From assembly GCF_900184895.1 (NCBI RefSeq), contig NZ_FXZK01000008.1:1-64000 (forward strand): a DNA stretch of 64,000 nt. Reading direction: 5' to 3'. Position 1 is the first letter of the stretch, and each line of letters starts with the position of its first letter. Both the position numbers and the translations under genes were made by a program. Below, one piece after another: positions 1-9,200 of this stretch. The DNA is from Flavimaricola marinus. GTDB lineage: Bacteria; Pseudomonadota; Alphaproteobacteria; Rhodobacterales; Rhodobacteraceae. The notes under the pieces are model-generated. The model saw nothing but the letters and a program-made list of their open reading frames with translations. It searched no databases and was not told where the DNA came from.

Positions 1-184
1 GAATGCGCGACGCCCCGCCACCGATCTCGGCAATCCGCAAGCCCGTCACATCGCGCAGCCGCTCGTAGACGGCCATGTCCTGCCAGGTCTTGAGGTGAAT
101 CTGCGGGTCCGCCCAACCCAATTCCGTATGCAATCCGGCATCCAACTGACGCCAGATATCGGCTTTGGTGATGAATTTCAGCAT
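1..184 (-). CDS. SAM-dependent methyltransferase, N-terminal part (runs off the window)
   Basis: Only the first 61 codons are in the window; the gene continues beyond the left edge. The N-terminus reads MLKFITKADIW and the visible part ends in RIAEIGGGASRI, which fits motif I (glycine-rich SAM-binding loop) of class I methyltransferases. The ATG is preceded by GAGGGG at good spacing. It lies upstream of, and on the same strand as, the sulfotransferase-rich block, so it probably modifies the polysaccharide or a precursor. The acceptor cannot be told from this fragment. Confidence 0.55.
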   Translation of the reverse strand, partial: MLKFITKADIWRQLDAGLHTELGWADPQIHLKTWQDMAVYERLRDVTGLRIAEIGGGASRI

Positions 185-360
185 AGTGCCCCTCAGTACT
201 CGACGAAAGAATAGCAATCCGTGCGACGAAGGGCCAGAGAGCCGATGTCACTCCAAAGAAATGGGCTTATCGTACCGGCATGCTGTCACGGTCAGGCCTA
301 TACAATCAGTCGACCAAGCAATTAATCAAGAGTCTGTCGCAAGTACGTCTCCTGAATATA

Positions 361-1086
361 TCACCAATAATCCAGCTTTTCTCCAAGCCAGCCGTACGTA
401 TCAAAAAACCTCTTCTCAATCTTCGGAGTGAAGTAGTTCTTCCAGTCCCCATTTACACCTTTTCTGTAATGATGAGAAGTGTCCTCGCTTCCAGGATCGC
501 GTCCAGCGAATTTACTAAATGCGGTTTCTCTTTTGACTAAATCAATAAATGCGCCATCAAGAATCAAACCACTAGGTTCCAGAATCGATTTCAACGTAGA
601 TTCAAAATCGGAAAGAAGATCTTCGTATCGCACTTGCTTCCGATTCTCCCAAGTTGAGCTATCCCAAGTTTGTAATTGCAAACCCATCTGGAACTGATCA
701 ATCAGCTCCAACATACCGCCTTCAACGGAAAGATCTGCCGCAATCACTCGGAAATTCTCAATGTTTTCATTGTTGTTCTTGTGTGACTTTAGCCAAGACC
801 AATAATTTGAAACAAAGGCATCCCTGGGATCACGCACAAAATGAACAGCGGGTTGAGATGATAAATCAAGACCCTTAAGCGAAGACTGTGTCGCGTTTAC
901 ATTAGCAAGGATTGTTGGAAGTCCTTCAGATGCCTCTTCATTTATCCTTTTAATACTTCCATGCTTTATATCGACTATCGATTTATCACGTGACACCAAT
1001 ATACGAAGTATACTCCGCAGCCAGTTAGTGGCGCATTTATGATGCGATAAGATTATTAAGTCGTAATCAAGAACCTGGTCGGACAT
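361..1086 (-). CDS. Sulfotransferase family protein
   Basis: This is a cytosolic-type sulfotransferase of about 241 residues, expected to move sulfate from PAPS to an acceptor. The N-terminal LSHHKCATNW is the position of the 5'-phosphosulfate-binding loop, and FVRDPRDAFVSNYWSW about 70 residues on matches the 3'-phosphate-binding block (RDP-R-D--S-Y). ATG at 1086 is chosen because TAGGAG lies 6 bases upstream; a TTG two codons earlier is the alternative. The gene is clearly AT-richer than the GDP-mannose dehydratase that follows in the locus, which suggests separate acquisition. The acceptor is unknown; a capsule sugar is an inference from the neighbours. Confidence 0.8.
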   Translation of the reverse strand: MSDQVLDYDLIILSHHKCATNWLRSILRILVSRDKSIVDIKHGSIKRINEEASEGLPTILANVNATQSSLKGLDLSSQPAVHFVRDPRDAFVSNYWSWLKSHKNNNENIENFRVIAADLSVEGGMLELIDQFQMGLQLQTWDSSTWENRKQVRYEDLLSDFESTLKSILEPSGLILDGAFIDLVKRETAFSKFAGRDPGSEDTSHHYRKGVNGDWKNYFTPKIEKRFFDTYGWLGEKLDYW

Positions 1087-1148
1087 TTTCAACTCCTAGA
1101 ATGTCGTTTGCACATTCAATTGGGCACATAACTCCCATTTTATTTATC

Positions 1149-1979
1149 TCAAACCTGAAAAGACGGCGGCAAAGCAACCATTTTCTCGGCTTCCTGTGGG
1201 GTCATCCAGCGCCGTGCCATTTCATTGCGCTCCGCATCCGTCCAAAAATGCCTCGCAAACTTCGAAGCATACATTTTATATACAAAGTCATGATTAAAGA
1301 CACTAACCTGCTTTACTCTTTTGTAGAGATCATTATACTCCTTGTTTTCACTATCATTGGCTCTTTGAATATCTATCTTTCGACCCAGGATACGACTCAA
1401 AATCTGGCTCTTTTGGAAATCTGGGCAATCAACCCGAAAGATAATTGTATTGGCACTTTTCAAGTGAATTGCCCTGCGCTCGATATCAAAAGGCCTAGAA
1501 AATACGTCAATTCCCAATTGCCCTTTAAATTCACGATCAAACCAACTCAAGGGTGTGGAGTGAGCATACGTTTTCTGGAAATTTTCAAACATCCGCATTA
1601 CATCCTGTTCTTCGCGGATTTCCACATTCTGCTGATCTAGGTTTTGGAAGAAGGCGCTGAGGTTTCGAGCAAGCGGATCGCGCACCAACGTGATGTAGAG
1701 ACAGCGTTGGCGCTTTATCAGCAGTCGGTCGCGATGGGCCATCGAGACACAAATGTGCGGTGGCGGAAATTCGTTCCGGGCGAGCCAACTTTGAGCGGTC
1801 TCACGCAAAGAATCTGGTTCCAGCGTATGAATATCGTGACAAGGGAGTCCGGCTTTGAGGATCGCGGTCGACGTAGAAGACGAGGCCACCTTGCCCATCG
1901 TATAGACAACCGGAACCAAGTGTTTTTCTTCAACGGCCGGAGAGGCCCAAGTCACTGATGCAGTGTCAGTCGATGCCAT
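1149..1979 (-). CDS. Capsular polysaccharide synthesis/sulfotransferase-like protein
   Basis: A 276-residue protein. Near its start VVYTMGKVASSSTSTA resembles the P-loop-like opening of the 'putative capsular polysaccharide synthesis' family, which is related to sulfotransferases; TLVRDPLARNLSAFFQN fits the second PAPS-contacting block. ATG at 1979 is preferred over an in-frame ATG five codons upstream because AGAGG sits just before it. It is AT-rich in its C-terminal half, like the sulfotransferase next to it, and lies head-to-tail with it 62 bp away. Inferred role: sulfation or a related transfer to the surface glycan; the exact reaction cannot be read from sequence. Confidence 0.65.
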   Translation of the reverse strand: MASTDTASVTWASPAVEEKHLVPVVYTMGKVASSSTSTAILKAGLPCHDIHTLEPDSLRETAQSWLARNEFPPPHICVSMAHRDRLLIKRQRCLYITLVRDPLARNLSAFFQNLDQQNVEIREEQDVMRMFENFQKTYAHSTPLSWFDREFKGQLGIDVFSRPFDIERRAIHLKSANTIIFRVDCPDFQKSQILSRILGRKIDIQRANDSENKEYNDLYKRVKQVSVFNHDFVYKMYASKFARHFWTDAERNEMARRWMTPQEAEKMVALPPSFQV

Positions 1980-2025
1980 GGTACAACCTCTCATTCCTTC
2001 AATTTTGCCGGTCCAGCATCACATT

Positions 2026-3147
2026 TCAACCTTCCACACTAACCGGCAGTTCCATACCATGCTGCTTGAGCAGCGCATGGCGTTGCGCTGTTTTCAGATC
2101 CTCAAACACCATCTCGGCGCACATCTCTTGCGCAGTGATCTGCGGCTCCCAGCCCAGCTTGGCCTTGGCCTTGGCGGGGCTGCCCAGCAGGGTCTCGACC
2201 TCGGCGGGGCGGAAATAGCGCGGGTCGATCTTGAGCACGGTGTCTCCGACGGACACGGCCGGGGCCTTGTCGCCCTCGATCGCGGTGACGACGGCCACTT
2301 CGTCCACGCCCTCGCCCCTGAACTCCAGCGTCAGCCCCAGCTCGGCCGCCGACCAGATGATGAATTCACGCACCGAATACTGAACGCCGGTGGCGATGAC
2401 GAAATCGTCCGGCTCGTCCTGCTGCAGCATCATCCACTGCATGCGGACGTAGTCCTTGGCATGGCCCCAGTCGCGCAGGGCGTCGATATTGCCCATATAC
2501 AGACACTGCTCCAGCCCCTGGGCTATATTGGCCATGCCCCGGGTGATCTTGCGGGTCACGAAGGTCTCGCCGCGGCGCGGGCTCTCGTGGTTGAACAGGA
2601 TGCCGTTGCAAGCATACATGCCGTAGGCTTCGCGGTAGTTCACCGTGATCCAGTAGGCATACATCTTGGCCACCGCATAGGGGCTGCGCGGGTGGAACGG
2701 TGTGGTCTCGGTCTGCGGGATCTCCTGCACGAGGCCATACAGTTCGGACGTCGAGGCCTGATAGAAACGGGTCTTGTTCTCCAGCTTCAGGAACCGAATC
2801 GCTTCCAGCAGGCGCAACGCGCCCATCGCGTCGACGTCGGCGGTGTATTCGGGAGCCTCGAAGCTGACGGCAACGTGAGATTGAGCGCCAAGGTTGTACA
2901 CCTCGTCGGGCTGCACTTCGGACAGAATGCGGGTCAGGTTGGAGCTGTCGGACAAATCGCCGTAGTGCAGCTTGAAATTGGCACTGTTGCTGTGCGGGTC
3001 CTCATAGATGTGGTCCACCCGCTGGGTGTTGAACAGCGAGGCGCGGCGTTTGATGCCATGCACCTCGTAACCCTTTTGCAGCAGAAGTTCGGCAAGGTAG
3101 GAGCCGTCCTGGCCGGTCACACCGGTGATGAGCGCTTTTTTGGTCAT
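2026..3147 (-). CDS. gmd: GDP-mannose 4,6-dehydratase
   Basis: Converts GDP-D-mannose to GDP-4-keto-6-deoxy-D-mannose, the first committed step to GDP-L-fucose. The 373 residues are full length for the family. An NADP-binding loop GVTGQDGSY is at residues 8-16, the SDR catalytic region shows TSELYG and [12 protein letters not shown], and [18 protein letters not shown] is the typical Gmd substrate-loop stretch. The partner reductase gene (fcl) is not adjacent but about 7.8 kb away on the other strand. A candidate promoter lies just upstream. Identification is firm; Gmd can also feed other 6-deoxy-sugars, but the presence of fcl points to fucose. Confidence 0.96.
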   Translation of the reverse strand: MTKKALITGVTGQDGSYLAELLLQKGYEVHGIKRRASLFNTQRVDHIYEDPHSNSANFKLHYGDLSDSSNLTRILSEVQPDEVYNLGAQSHVAVSFEAPEYTADVDAMGALRLLEAIRFLKLENKTRFYQASTSELYGLVQEIPQTETTPFHPRSPYAVAKMYAYWITVNYREAYGMYACNGILFNHESPRRGETFVTRKITRGMANIAQGLEQCLYMGNIDALRDWGHAKDYVRMQWMMLQQDEPDDFVIATGVQYSVREFIIWSAAELGLTLEFRGEGVDEVAVVTAIEGDKAPAVSVGDTVLKIDPRYFRPAEVETLLGSPAKAKAKLGWEPQITAQEMCAEMVFEDLKTAQRHALLKQHGMELPVSVEG

Positions 3148-3172
3148 GGTCTCTCCGAAAAGTATTCACGTG

Positions 3173-3200
3173 GCTATAAGAGGTTTTTGATGCGGTCAAA
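3173..3200 (-). promoter_or_regulatory. Candidate sigma-70-like promoter of gmd
   Basis: Read on the minus strand, TTTGAC (3195-3200) and TATAGC (3173-3178) are separated by 16 bases and sit about 26 bases before the gmd ATG. Matches to -35/-10 consensus are partial, so this is only a candidate. Confidence 0.35.
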
Positions 3201-3292
3201 AGGCCGGGGTTGAGTCTATTGCCGGGAAACCGCCGAGCGGCCGTCGCCGGGCGGCAGGCAAGACACAGTGCAACCTGAAGTCATGATCGTGG

Positions 3293-4675
3293 TCAGGCCC
3301 CCTCGCCAATTCCGCCCGCGAGCGCAGCCTGCACCTTGGCCAGATAGTTGCGGCGCTGATCGTCGGTGGCACGATGATCTGAATGCATGAGGGTATCGGA
3401 GGCATGCCCCCTGTCGTTGACCTCGGCCGCGTCGGCCTTGAGCGTGACGAGACCATCGGCAATGCCGCGGGCCATATCCTCGGTGCAGGGGATGTCGAGG
3501 GTCTCCGCGATCCCCAGAACCGCGATGTGCGGCCGGTGCAGGATGTCGTCATAGCTGATCTCGAAATCCGACTTGTCCGCCCAGTATTCGGTCAGCGTCG
3601 CCTGATGCCGCGCCGCTTTGCGGATCGCCTCCGGCTCGTCGGCCAGCCAGCCGACGCGGACAAGCGAGGCCAGCCGCTCTGCGAGATCCCGATACGAGGT
3701 CACGATCCGGTGCCGTGTCTCTATCAGTTGTTCCGGGGCATGCAGCTTCACGATGTGCAGATCGCAGGCCGGGTGGTCCTCGGGTTTGTAGTCCTCACAC
3801 CATTCGGCGTAGTAGGACAGGTTGTTGCGCTCACACAAAAGCCGGGCGGCATTGTAGGACCATGTGCTGCCGCTGCGCGGCACCCCGGCGATCACGGCAA
3901 CGAAAGGCGGTGCCACCAGTCCGCGAGGTTGAGGCGAATGGCGGCGTCGAGCCCCGGCGCTGCCTTGCTGTCCGGCCTTTGCCCTGACAGCGGCCAGCTC
4001 GATCTGCAACGCCTTGATGCTGCTGGCCATGGCCTGAAGTTGCGCGCTGTCCGGCGGCACACCGTCCCGCATCTTCAGCATGCCGTCTTCCAGCAGATTT
4101 GCCGCCTCGGGCAACTGCCCCAGCCGGGCCTTTTCATGGATGTTGCGGGCCCGGCCCAACGCCTTGGCGTCCACGCGCGGGCTGACAGTCGCTATGGAGG
4201 TCTCGAAATGGCCGAGCGCGCGGGCCTCGTCCTGATGCAGCGATGCGGCGCGCCCCAGAGAGTTGTGGACCCCCGCCGCCATCACCCGCGCCACCAGATC
4301 GCGCGGGCAGCCCCACTCCAGCGCCTGCCGAACATGGCGCCGGGCGACGGTCATATCGCCGTGCTGGGCCAGACCGACCCCGGCCAGCAAAGACAGCTTG
4401 GCCCGATCCGGATGGTGCTCCAGCGGCTGGTCGGCCAGGGCGGCCAGTTGCTCCCAATCGCCCAGTTCCCAATGCGCCCGGCTGCGCTCCAGCAAGGCGG
4501 GGTCAGCCACCGCCTGCGCCGGATCGGGCTCGACCTCGACGATCTCCGCATCCGCGACATCCAGAAAGCGCGGCGGCAACAACGTGCCGCGCTCATAGGA
4601 TGCGGCGTGTTTCCTTTGCAGCTTCTCGGCCTTGCGCCGCGCCCGCTGGCGTTTCTTCTTGGATGACTTGCTCAC
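3293..4675 (-). CDS. TPR-like and sulfotransferase domain protein
   Basis: A 460-residue protein with three parts: a very basic N-terminus (residues 1-25), an alpha-helical TPR-like region (about 55-230), and a sulfotransferase-like domain starting with the P-loop GVPRSGSTW (about 264-272). The latter matches the PAPS-binding loop of bacterial sulfotransferases. The GTG start overlaps the stop of the upstream gene by 4 bases (GTGA), indicating translational coupling in the operon 10381 to 3293. TPR repeats before a sulfotransferase are a known arrangement and may dock a partner or glycan synthase. The acceptor is unknown; sulfation of the polysaccharide made by the neighbouring transferases is inferred. 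Confidence 0.75.
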   Translation of the reverse strand: MSKSSKKKRQRARRKAEKLQRKHAASYERGTLLPPRFLDVADAEIVEVEPDPAQAVADPALLERSRAHWELGDWEQLAALADQPLEHHPDRAKLSLLAGVGLAQHGDMTVARRHVRQALEWGCPRDLVARVMAAGVHNSLGRAASLHQDEARALGHFETSIATVSPRVDAKALGRARNIHEKARLGQLPEAANLLEDGMLKMRDGVPPDSAQLQAMASSIKALQIELAAVRAKAGQQGSAGARRRHSPQPRGLVAPPFVAVIAGVPRSGSTWSYNAARLLCERNNLSYYAEWCEDYKPEDHPACDLHIVKLHAPEQLIETRHRIVTSYRDLAERLASLVRVGWLADEPEAIRKAARHQATLTEYWADKSDFEISYDDILHRPHIAVLGIAETLDIPCTEDMARGIADGLVTLKADAAEVNDRGHASDTLMHSDHRATDDQRRNYLAKVQAALAGGIGEGA

Positions 4676-6246
4676 AACTCGGGACCGCTCAGCAAAAGGT
4701 CCTTGATCAGGGCAATCTGCCCCTCTGCCCGGACGATGTCGTCGCGGCTCTGGGCCAGTTGCGCCCGCTGCGTCTGGGATGTCTGCAAGGCGGCCTTGGT
4801 GTCCTCCAACTCCTTGCGCAGACGGTCCCGCTCGGCATGCGCCGCCGCCAGATCAGCCTTGGTCACAAGGCTGGCCTCTGCAAGTTTCTTGGTCAGATCA
4901 TCGACCTGCGCACTCAAGGCCGTCTTCTCGGCGGTCAGGGACCGGACCTGCTCGGCCTGCGACGCGGCGGCGGCCTCGGACTTCGACAGCTTCTCCGTCA
5001 GCGCGGCCTTCTCCGAATTCAGGTTCTCGACCTGCTCCACACGCGTCTTGCGGGCCTGCTCGGAGCTTTCCAGCGCCTTGCTCTTTTCCTCGAGCGCCGC
5101 GGTCAGGGACTGCACCCGCTCGGCCTGAGACGCGGCGGCGGCCTCGGATTGCGACAGACGCTCCGTCAGCGCGGCCTTCTCCGCGTTCAGATGCTCGACC
5201 TGCTCCACTCGGGTCTTGCGGGCCTGCTCCGAGGTCTCCAGCGCCTTGCTCTTTTCCTCGAGCGCCGCAGTCAGGGATTGCACCTGCTCGGCCTGAGACG
5301 CGGCGGCGGCTTCGGACTGCGACAGCTTCTCCGTCAGCGCGGCCTTCTCCGCATTCAGGTGCTCGACCTGCTCCACCCGGGTCTTGCGAGCCTGCTCCGA
5401 GGTCTCCAGCGCCTTGCTCTTCTCTTCGAGCGCCGCGGTCAGGGAGTGCAGCTGCTCGGCCTGAGACGCCGCGGCGGCTTCGGTGCTCTGCCTTTCCGCC
5501 GCGCGCTCTTGCGTTTGCACATCGAGCGCGGCTTCCAGTTCACCCAATCGCGCCTTCAAATCCGCGCACTCGGCCTCGACCGCGCGGATTTTGGGGAGCG
5601 ACGGATTGCGCATCAGACGCCGTTCGCACAGGTCCGGGTCGGCCTCTTCCGGGCTTGGTCCGAGCAGGTATCCCTCCTCGGCCAACCACGTCAGGATCTC
5701 CTGGCCAGAGGCTGCCCCCTCATACAGAGGCTCGGCACCGCAGCGCAGATCGAGTCTGACAAACTGTGTGAGCCCGCCGAGGTCCGCCAGAGCCCGCAGA
5801 ACCTGCGCCTCGAGGCCGGGCGTCTCGACGATCAGCCAGTTGAGCGCATCCGGGTCCAGAGTCAGGGTCTTCAGAAGGCTGGCCGGGCTGACGGTTTCCA
5901 CCTCGGTCCGGCTCAGGACGCGCAGGCCGGGATAAAGCTCGCTCAACCCGGTCGGCGGCACGAGGCTGCTTGCATCCGTCTGATTGAACACCGTCAGCAT
6001 GGCGGTGCCGTCCTGCATCGCCACGGCGCGCTCAATCACCTGAACACGGGCCTGATCCCGAGCCGACAGGCTTGCGACGAGGGCACGCAGATCCTCGGCA
6101 CGCTCCGGCTCCGGCTCGACCAGCACGATCTGCGCGGCTCCGGAGTCCAGATAGTTGTCGAGCGCCTCGCCGGTGCCCGCCCCGAGATGCACGATCGTGC
6201 CGATCCGCTGTGCGGCATCGGAGGCGGCGGTCATGTCATACATCAT
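4672..6246 (-). CDS. FkbM-like methyltransferase domain with long repeated coiled coil
   Basis: A 524-residue protein. Residues 1-210 have a Rossmann start IVHLGAGTGEALDNYL, then VLVEPEPERAEDL and LIVETPGLEAQVLRALADL, which match FkbM-type methyltransferases (the last part is the family's ET-G-E--VL segment). Residues 215-515 are predicted coiled coil, dominated by near-identical 56-residue units (eight heptads) that begin ASQAEQ. The start codons overlap the end of the upstream giant glycosyltransferase by 11 bases. FkbM domains usually O-methylate sugars; the coiled coil probably tethers the enzyme to its neighbours, several of which also have coiled coils. Three possible ATGs (6246, 6243, 6234) are close together. 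Confidence 0.7.
   Translation of the reverse strand: MMYDMTAASDAAQRIGTIVHLGAGTGEALDNYLDSGAAQIVLVEPEPERAEDLRALVASLSARDQARVQVIERAVAMQDGTAMLTVFNQTDASSLVPPTGLSELYPGLRVLSRTEVETVSPASLLKTLTLDPDALNWLIVETPGLEAQVLRALADLGGLTQFVRLDLRCGAEPLYEGAASGQEILTWLAEEGYLLGPSPEEADPDLCERRLMRNPSLPKIRAVEAECADLKARLGELEAALDVQTQERAAERQSTEAAAASQAEQLHSLTAALEEKSKALETSEQARKTRVEQVEHLNAEKAALTEKLSQSEAAAASQAEQVQSLTAALEEKSKALETSEQARKTRVEQVEHLNAEKAALTERLSQSEAAAASQAERVQSLTAALEEKSKALESSEQARKTRVEQVENLNSEKAALTEKLSKSEAAAASQAEQVRSLTAEKTALSAQVDDLTKKLAEASLVTKADLAAAHAERDRLRKELEDTKAALQTSQTQRAQLAQSRDDIVRAEGQIALIKDLLLSGPEL
4930..5485. repeat. 168-bp in-frame tandem repeat, about 3.3 copies
   Basis: The phrase beginning TCGGCCTG recurs at 4952, 5120, 5288 and 5456, exactly 168 bases apart, with high identity between units. 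It encodes 56 residues, eight complete heptads, so copies can be gained or lost without breaking the coiled coil of the host gene (4672-6246). Confidence 0.92.
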
Positions 6247-9200
6247 TATTCTCGACAGCTCTCACTTTGGTGTTCAGAACACGGCGCGTTCCGCGCATGG
6301 GGCCGGTGATCATCCAGGACTTGGAATTATAGATCCGGGTCAGTTCTTCTTCCAACCCCGCAGTCTTTTCCCGCTCGGACGCCAGCGATTTGCGAAGTTC
6401 GCTCAACTGGCTCTGAGCCGCGCTCAATGCGGTCTGAATCTGGTCTTGCCGGGCCGCAGCCGCTGTCGCGGCCTCGGCTTGCCGCGCGATCTCCTGCTCC
6501 AGATCACCGGTCTTCCGGTCCTGATCGGCCAAGGCTCGCACGCTGTCACGCAAATGCTCTTGCGAGACGCGCTGCGCCTGCTGAAGCCCTTCCGCGCGCG
6601 ATGCCAGAAGCCGGTTTTCCGCCACCGCATCATCGCGCGCCGTCGTCAACGCCCGGATCTGCTGGGCCTGTGCCTCCAGCTTCTGCTCCAGCTCCTTCTG
6701 GCTGGCCTGAGCCGCGGCGGCCTGCGCCTGAAGTGTGGCAACCCGTTTCTCGTGCTCTGCCTGTTCGGTCGTGGCCCGCGCCTTTTGGCTGTCGAGATCG
6801 GCAAGCAGCCGGGCATGGGCGGCCCGCTCTGCCGTCAACGCATCATGCGCCTGCTTCAGAGAACCGGGTATGTCCTCGAGCACTTCGAGGCTCCGGCGCA
6901 GACCGCCAATCTCCGCCGCCGCAGCGCCCTGTCCGGCGCGGGCATCGCTCAGCGCCACCTCCAGACGGGCGATCCGGTCATGCAAGAGATCGCTTTCCCG
7001 ACGCCGCAGCGCCTGTTCGTGCTGACTCCGTGCGGACCGGTCCCGATAATCCGACAGCGCACCGGCAACATCCATCGACCGCGACGCCTGCTCTCCGAGC
7101 GGCGTGCTGCTGGCCTCCAATTCCGCGCCGAGCCTGCGGGCCAGGGGCGATTGCCGGACGGCTTCTTCGGCGATCAGGTCGTGGATGCGATCCCGCGGCG
7201 GCGCCGCTTGCAGGCGCTGCACATCGGCATCCGACACCGGCAACGCCCGGTCCGCCACCAGTGCGGCCAGGGCCTCGGGGGCTGCGGCGGCATCCGCGGC
7301 ATCGATCAAGACCGTCTGTCTGCGCGCCCGTCTGACCTTGGTGACGAGCACCTTGGCCTCTTGCAGCCAGACCTGCAGGGCCTCGTCCGGCATCAGGCCG
7401 GCCGACAGGCTTTGCGATACGTAGTCGGCACAGCGCCGATAGCTCAGCACGACGGGAGGCTTGCCCGCCGAGACCGGCGGATCTTCGGCCGGCAGGAACT
7501 GGGTCCAGACCTCGGAGACCGGGGCCGTGGCCTCCTGCCGGGGGGCGCGGCCGTGGTTCTCGACAACCTCGCGGAACATATCCGCAAGGGTGCGCGACAG
7601 CACCGGCAGGTTGTGACGCGCCAAGGCGACCTCCCGACCGGTCTCTGTCAGGGCCGTCCGGCGTGCGGGATCGCACAGCTCGAGAAGTCCGGCCTTCACG
7701 GCCTCGATCTCGGGGGCATCCACCACGATGGCGGCATCGGTTTGCGCGGCATATTCGACGGTGGCCACCTCTCGGGGGCCATGCACCATCAGCGCCGCCC
7801 CCGAAATCAGGCATTCCGGCAGCTTGTTGGCCATGCTGAACATGACATAGCGCAGGGACTCCGGATCGAAGTTGTAGGAGATGAGCAGCCCGTCCGCCTC
7901 CTGCAGCCAGGCGCTGTAGGCCTTGAAGGGGCGGTTGACGGCCTCGATCTTCGTGGCCTTGAGGCCCTCGAAGAGGGGGCGGCTCTTCTCCACCCACCAG
8001 GACTGGGTGTTGATCTCGAACCGGATGTCGTGACCTTCGGCCACCAGTTCTTCGACCGCCTGGGCCACCCGCTGGATGCTCTTGGCATTCATGTCGGGCG
8101 CCAGGCCACCGGCATAGCGGAGCACCGTGGTGCCTTGGGTGTGGGCCTTGGGGGCCGCCCAATCGCGAGGATCGACGCCGTTGGCCATCGCCACGAAGGA
8201 ATGACCATAGCGTGCCTCGAACGCCCGGCTCATCGCGTCGCAGATCGACAGGCGCAGCGCCGAGCGGGCCAGCAGAGCCCTCAGATCCCTGTCGACCTCG
8301 TGAAACAGAGCCTTGTCGGTACTGTATAGGCGGGCGGGCCAATCATCCATGAGCCACGTCACCAGAGGCACGTCATACTGATCGATCAGTTGCATGGCGA
8401 GCGCATGCAGTGCAGGGCGCTCAGGCAGTTGACGATAGAGAATGACATCGGGGCGAAACGCCTCGACCGCCTCGACAACCGCCGCTTCGTCCACGTCCTG
8501 GCTCGAAAACCCGCCGGCCGGCGTCGGACGCACCAGTTGCAGGCTCGCCAGGGTCGGACATGCCACCTGCAACAGGCGATCCTGCGGCCACCCGCGCAAC
8601 AGGTTGCTTTTGACGGCGCCGGTCGCGCTCGCATTGCCCATTTGGGTCATGTCGATGACCAACAGGCGTGGATGCTCGGCAGGATGATCCAGGGTCTGAG
8701 ACGCAGTGCGCAGCCGGGCGGCCATGGCTGCCTCCGTTGCAGCCCACTTTTGGGCTGTCCGGTTGTGTAGCACGCAGGCGTCTGGAAAGCGATCCTGCAG
8801 ATCACGGCGATAGAACGGGCTCAGATCCTTGAGATCCGCCTTGCCGGAGATATTGAGGATGAGCCCGGTCTGACGGAACTTGGTTCCGTGCCGCTGCAAG
8901 ACTTCCGCGACCTCGGGATCGCTGTCGGCCTGCTCGACAAAGACTTTCTCCAGAATGCAGTCATAAGCCAACCGCTTGTCGACCGTCCGGACCATGGCCC
9001 GTGTCCGCGGCTCCCAGAAGGTGTCGAGGAAGTCGCAAAATTCCGGATCGCCCGTCGCATAGACGGCATTCCCGTTGAGATGGTTCTTGAACTCCGGCGC
9101 CAGGGTCTCGGTGCCGAAGTAGCGGGTCCCCAACACCCAGAACCGTCCGGATCTCGCCACTTCCTTGCGCAGGTTGGTCAGCCAGTTGGCCGCCAGCGGC

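Noticed and set aside
4930-5485. Regular repeats considered as a CRISPR array
   Set aside because: The period is 168 bases with no unique spacers, and the repeats encode heptads in frame; there are no cas genes.
4243-8329. Long plus-strand open frames opposite the FkbM and giant glycosyltransferase genes
   Set aside because: Arg/Leu/Pro-rich translations without motifs, mirror images of well-supported minus-strand genes.
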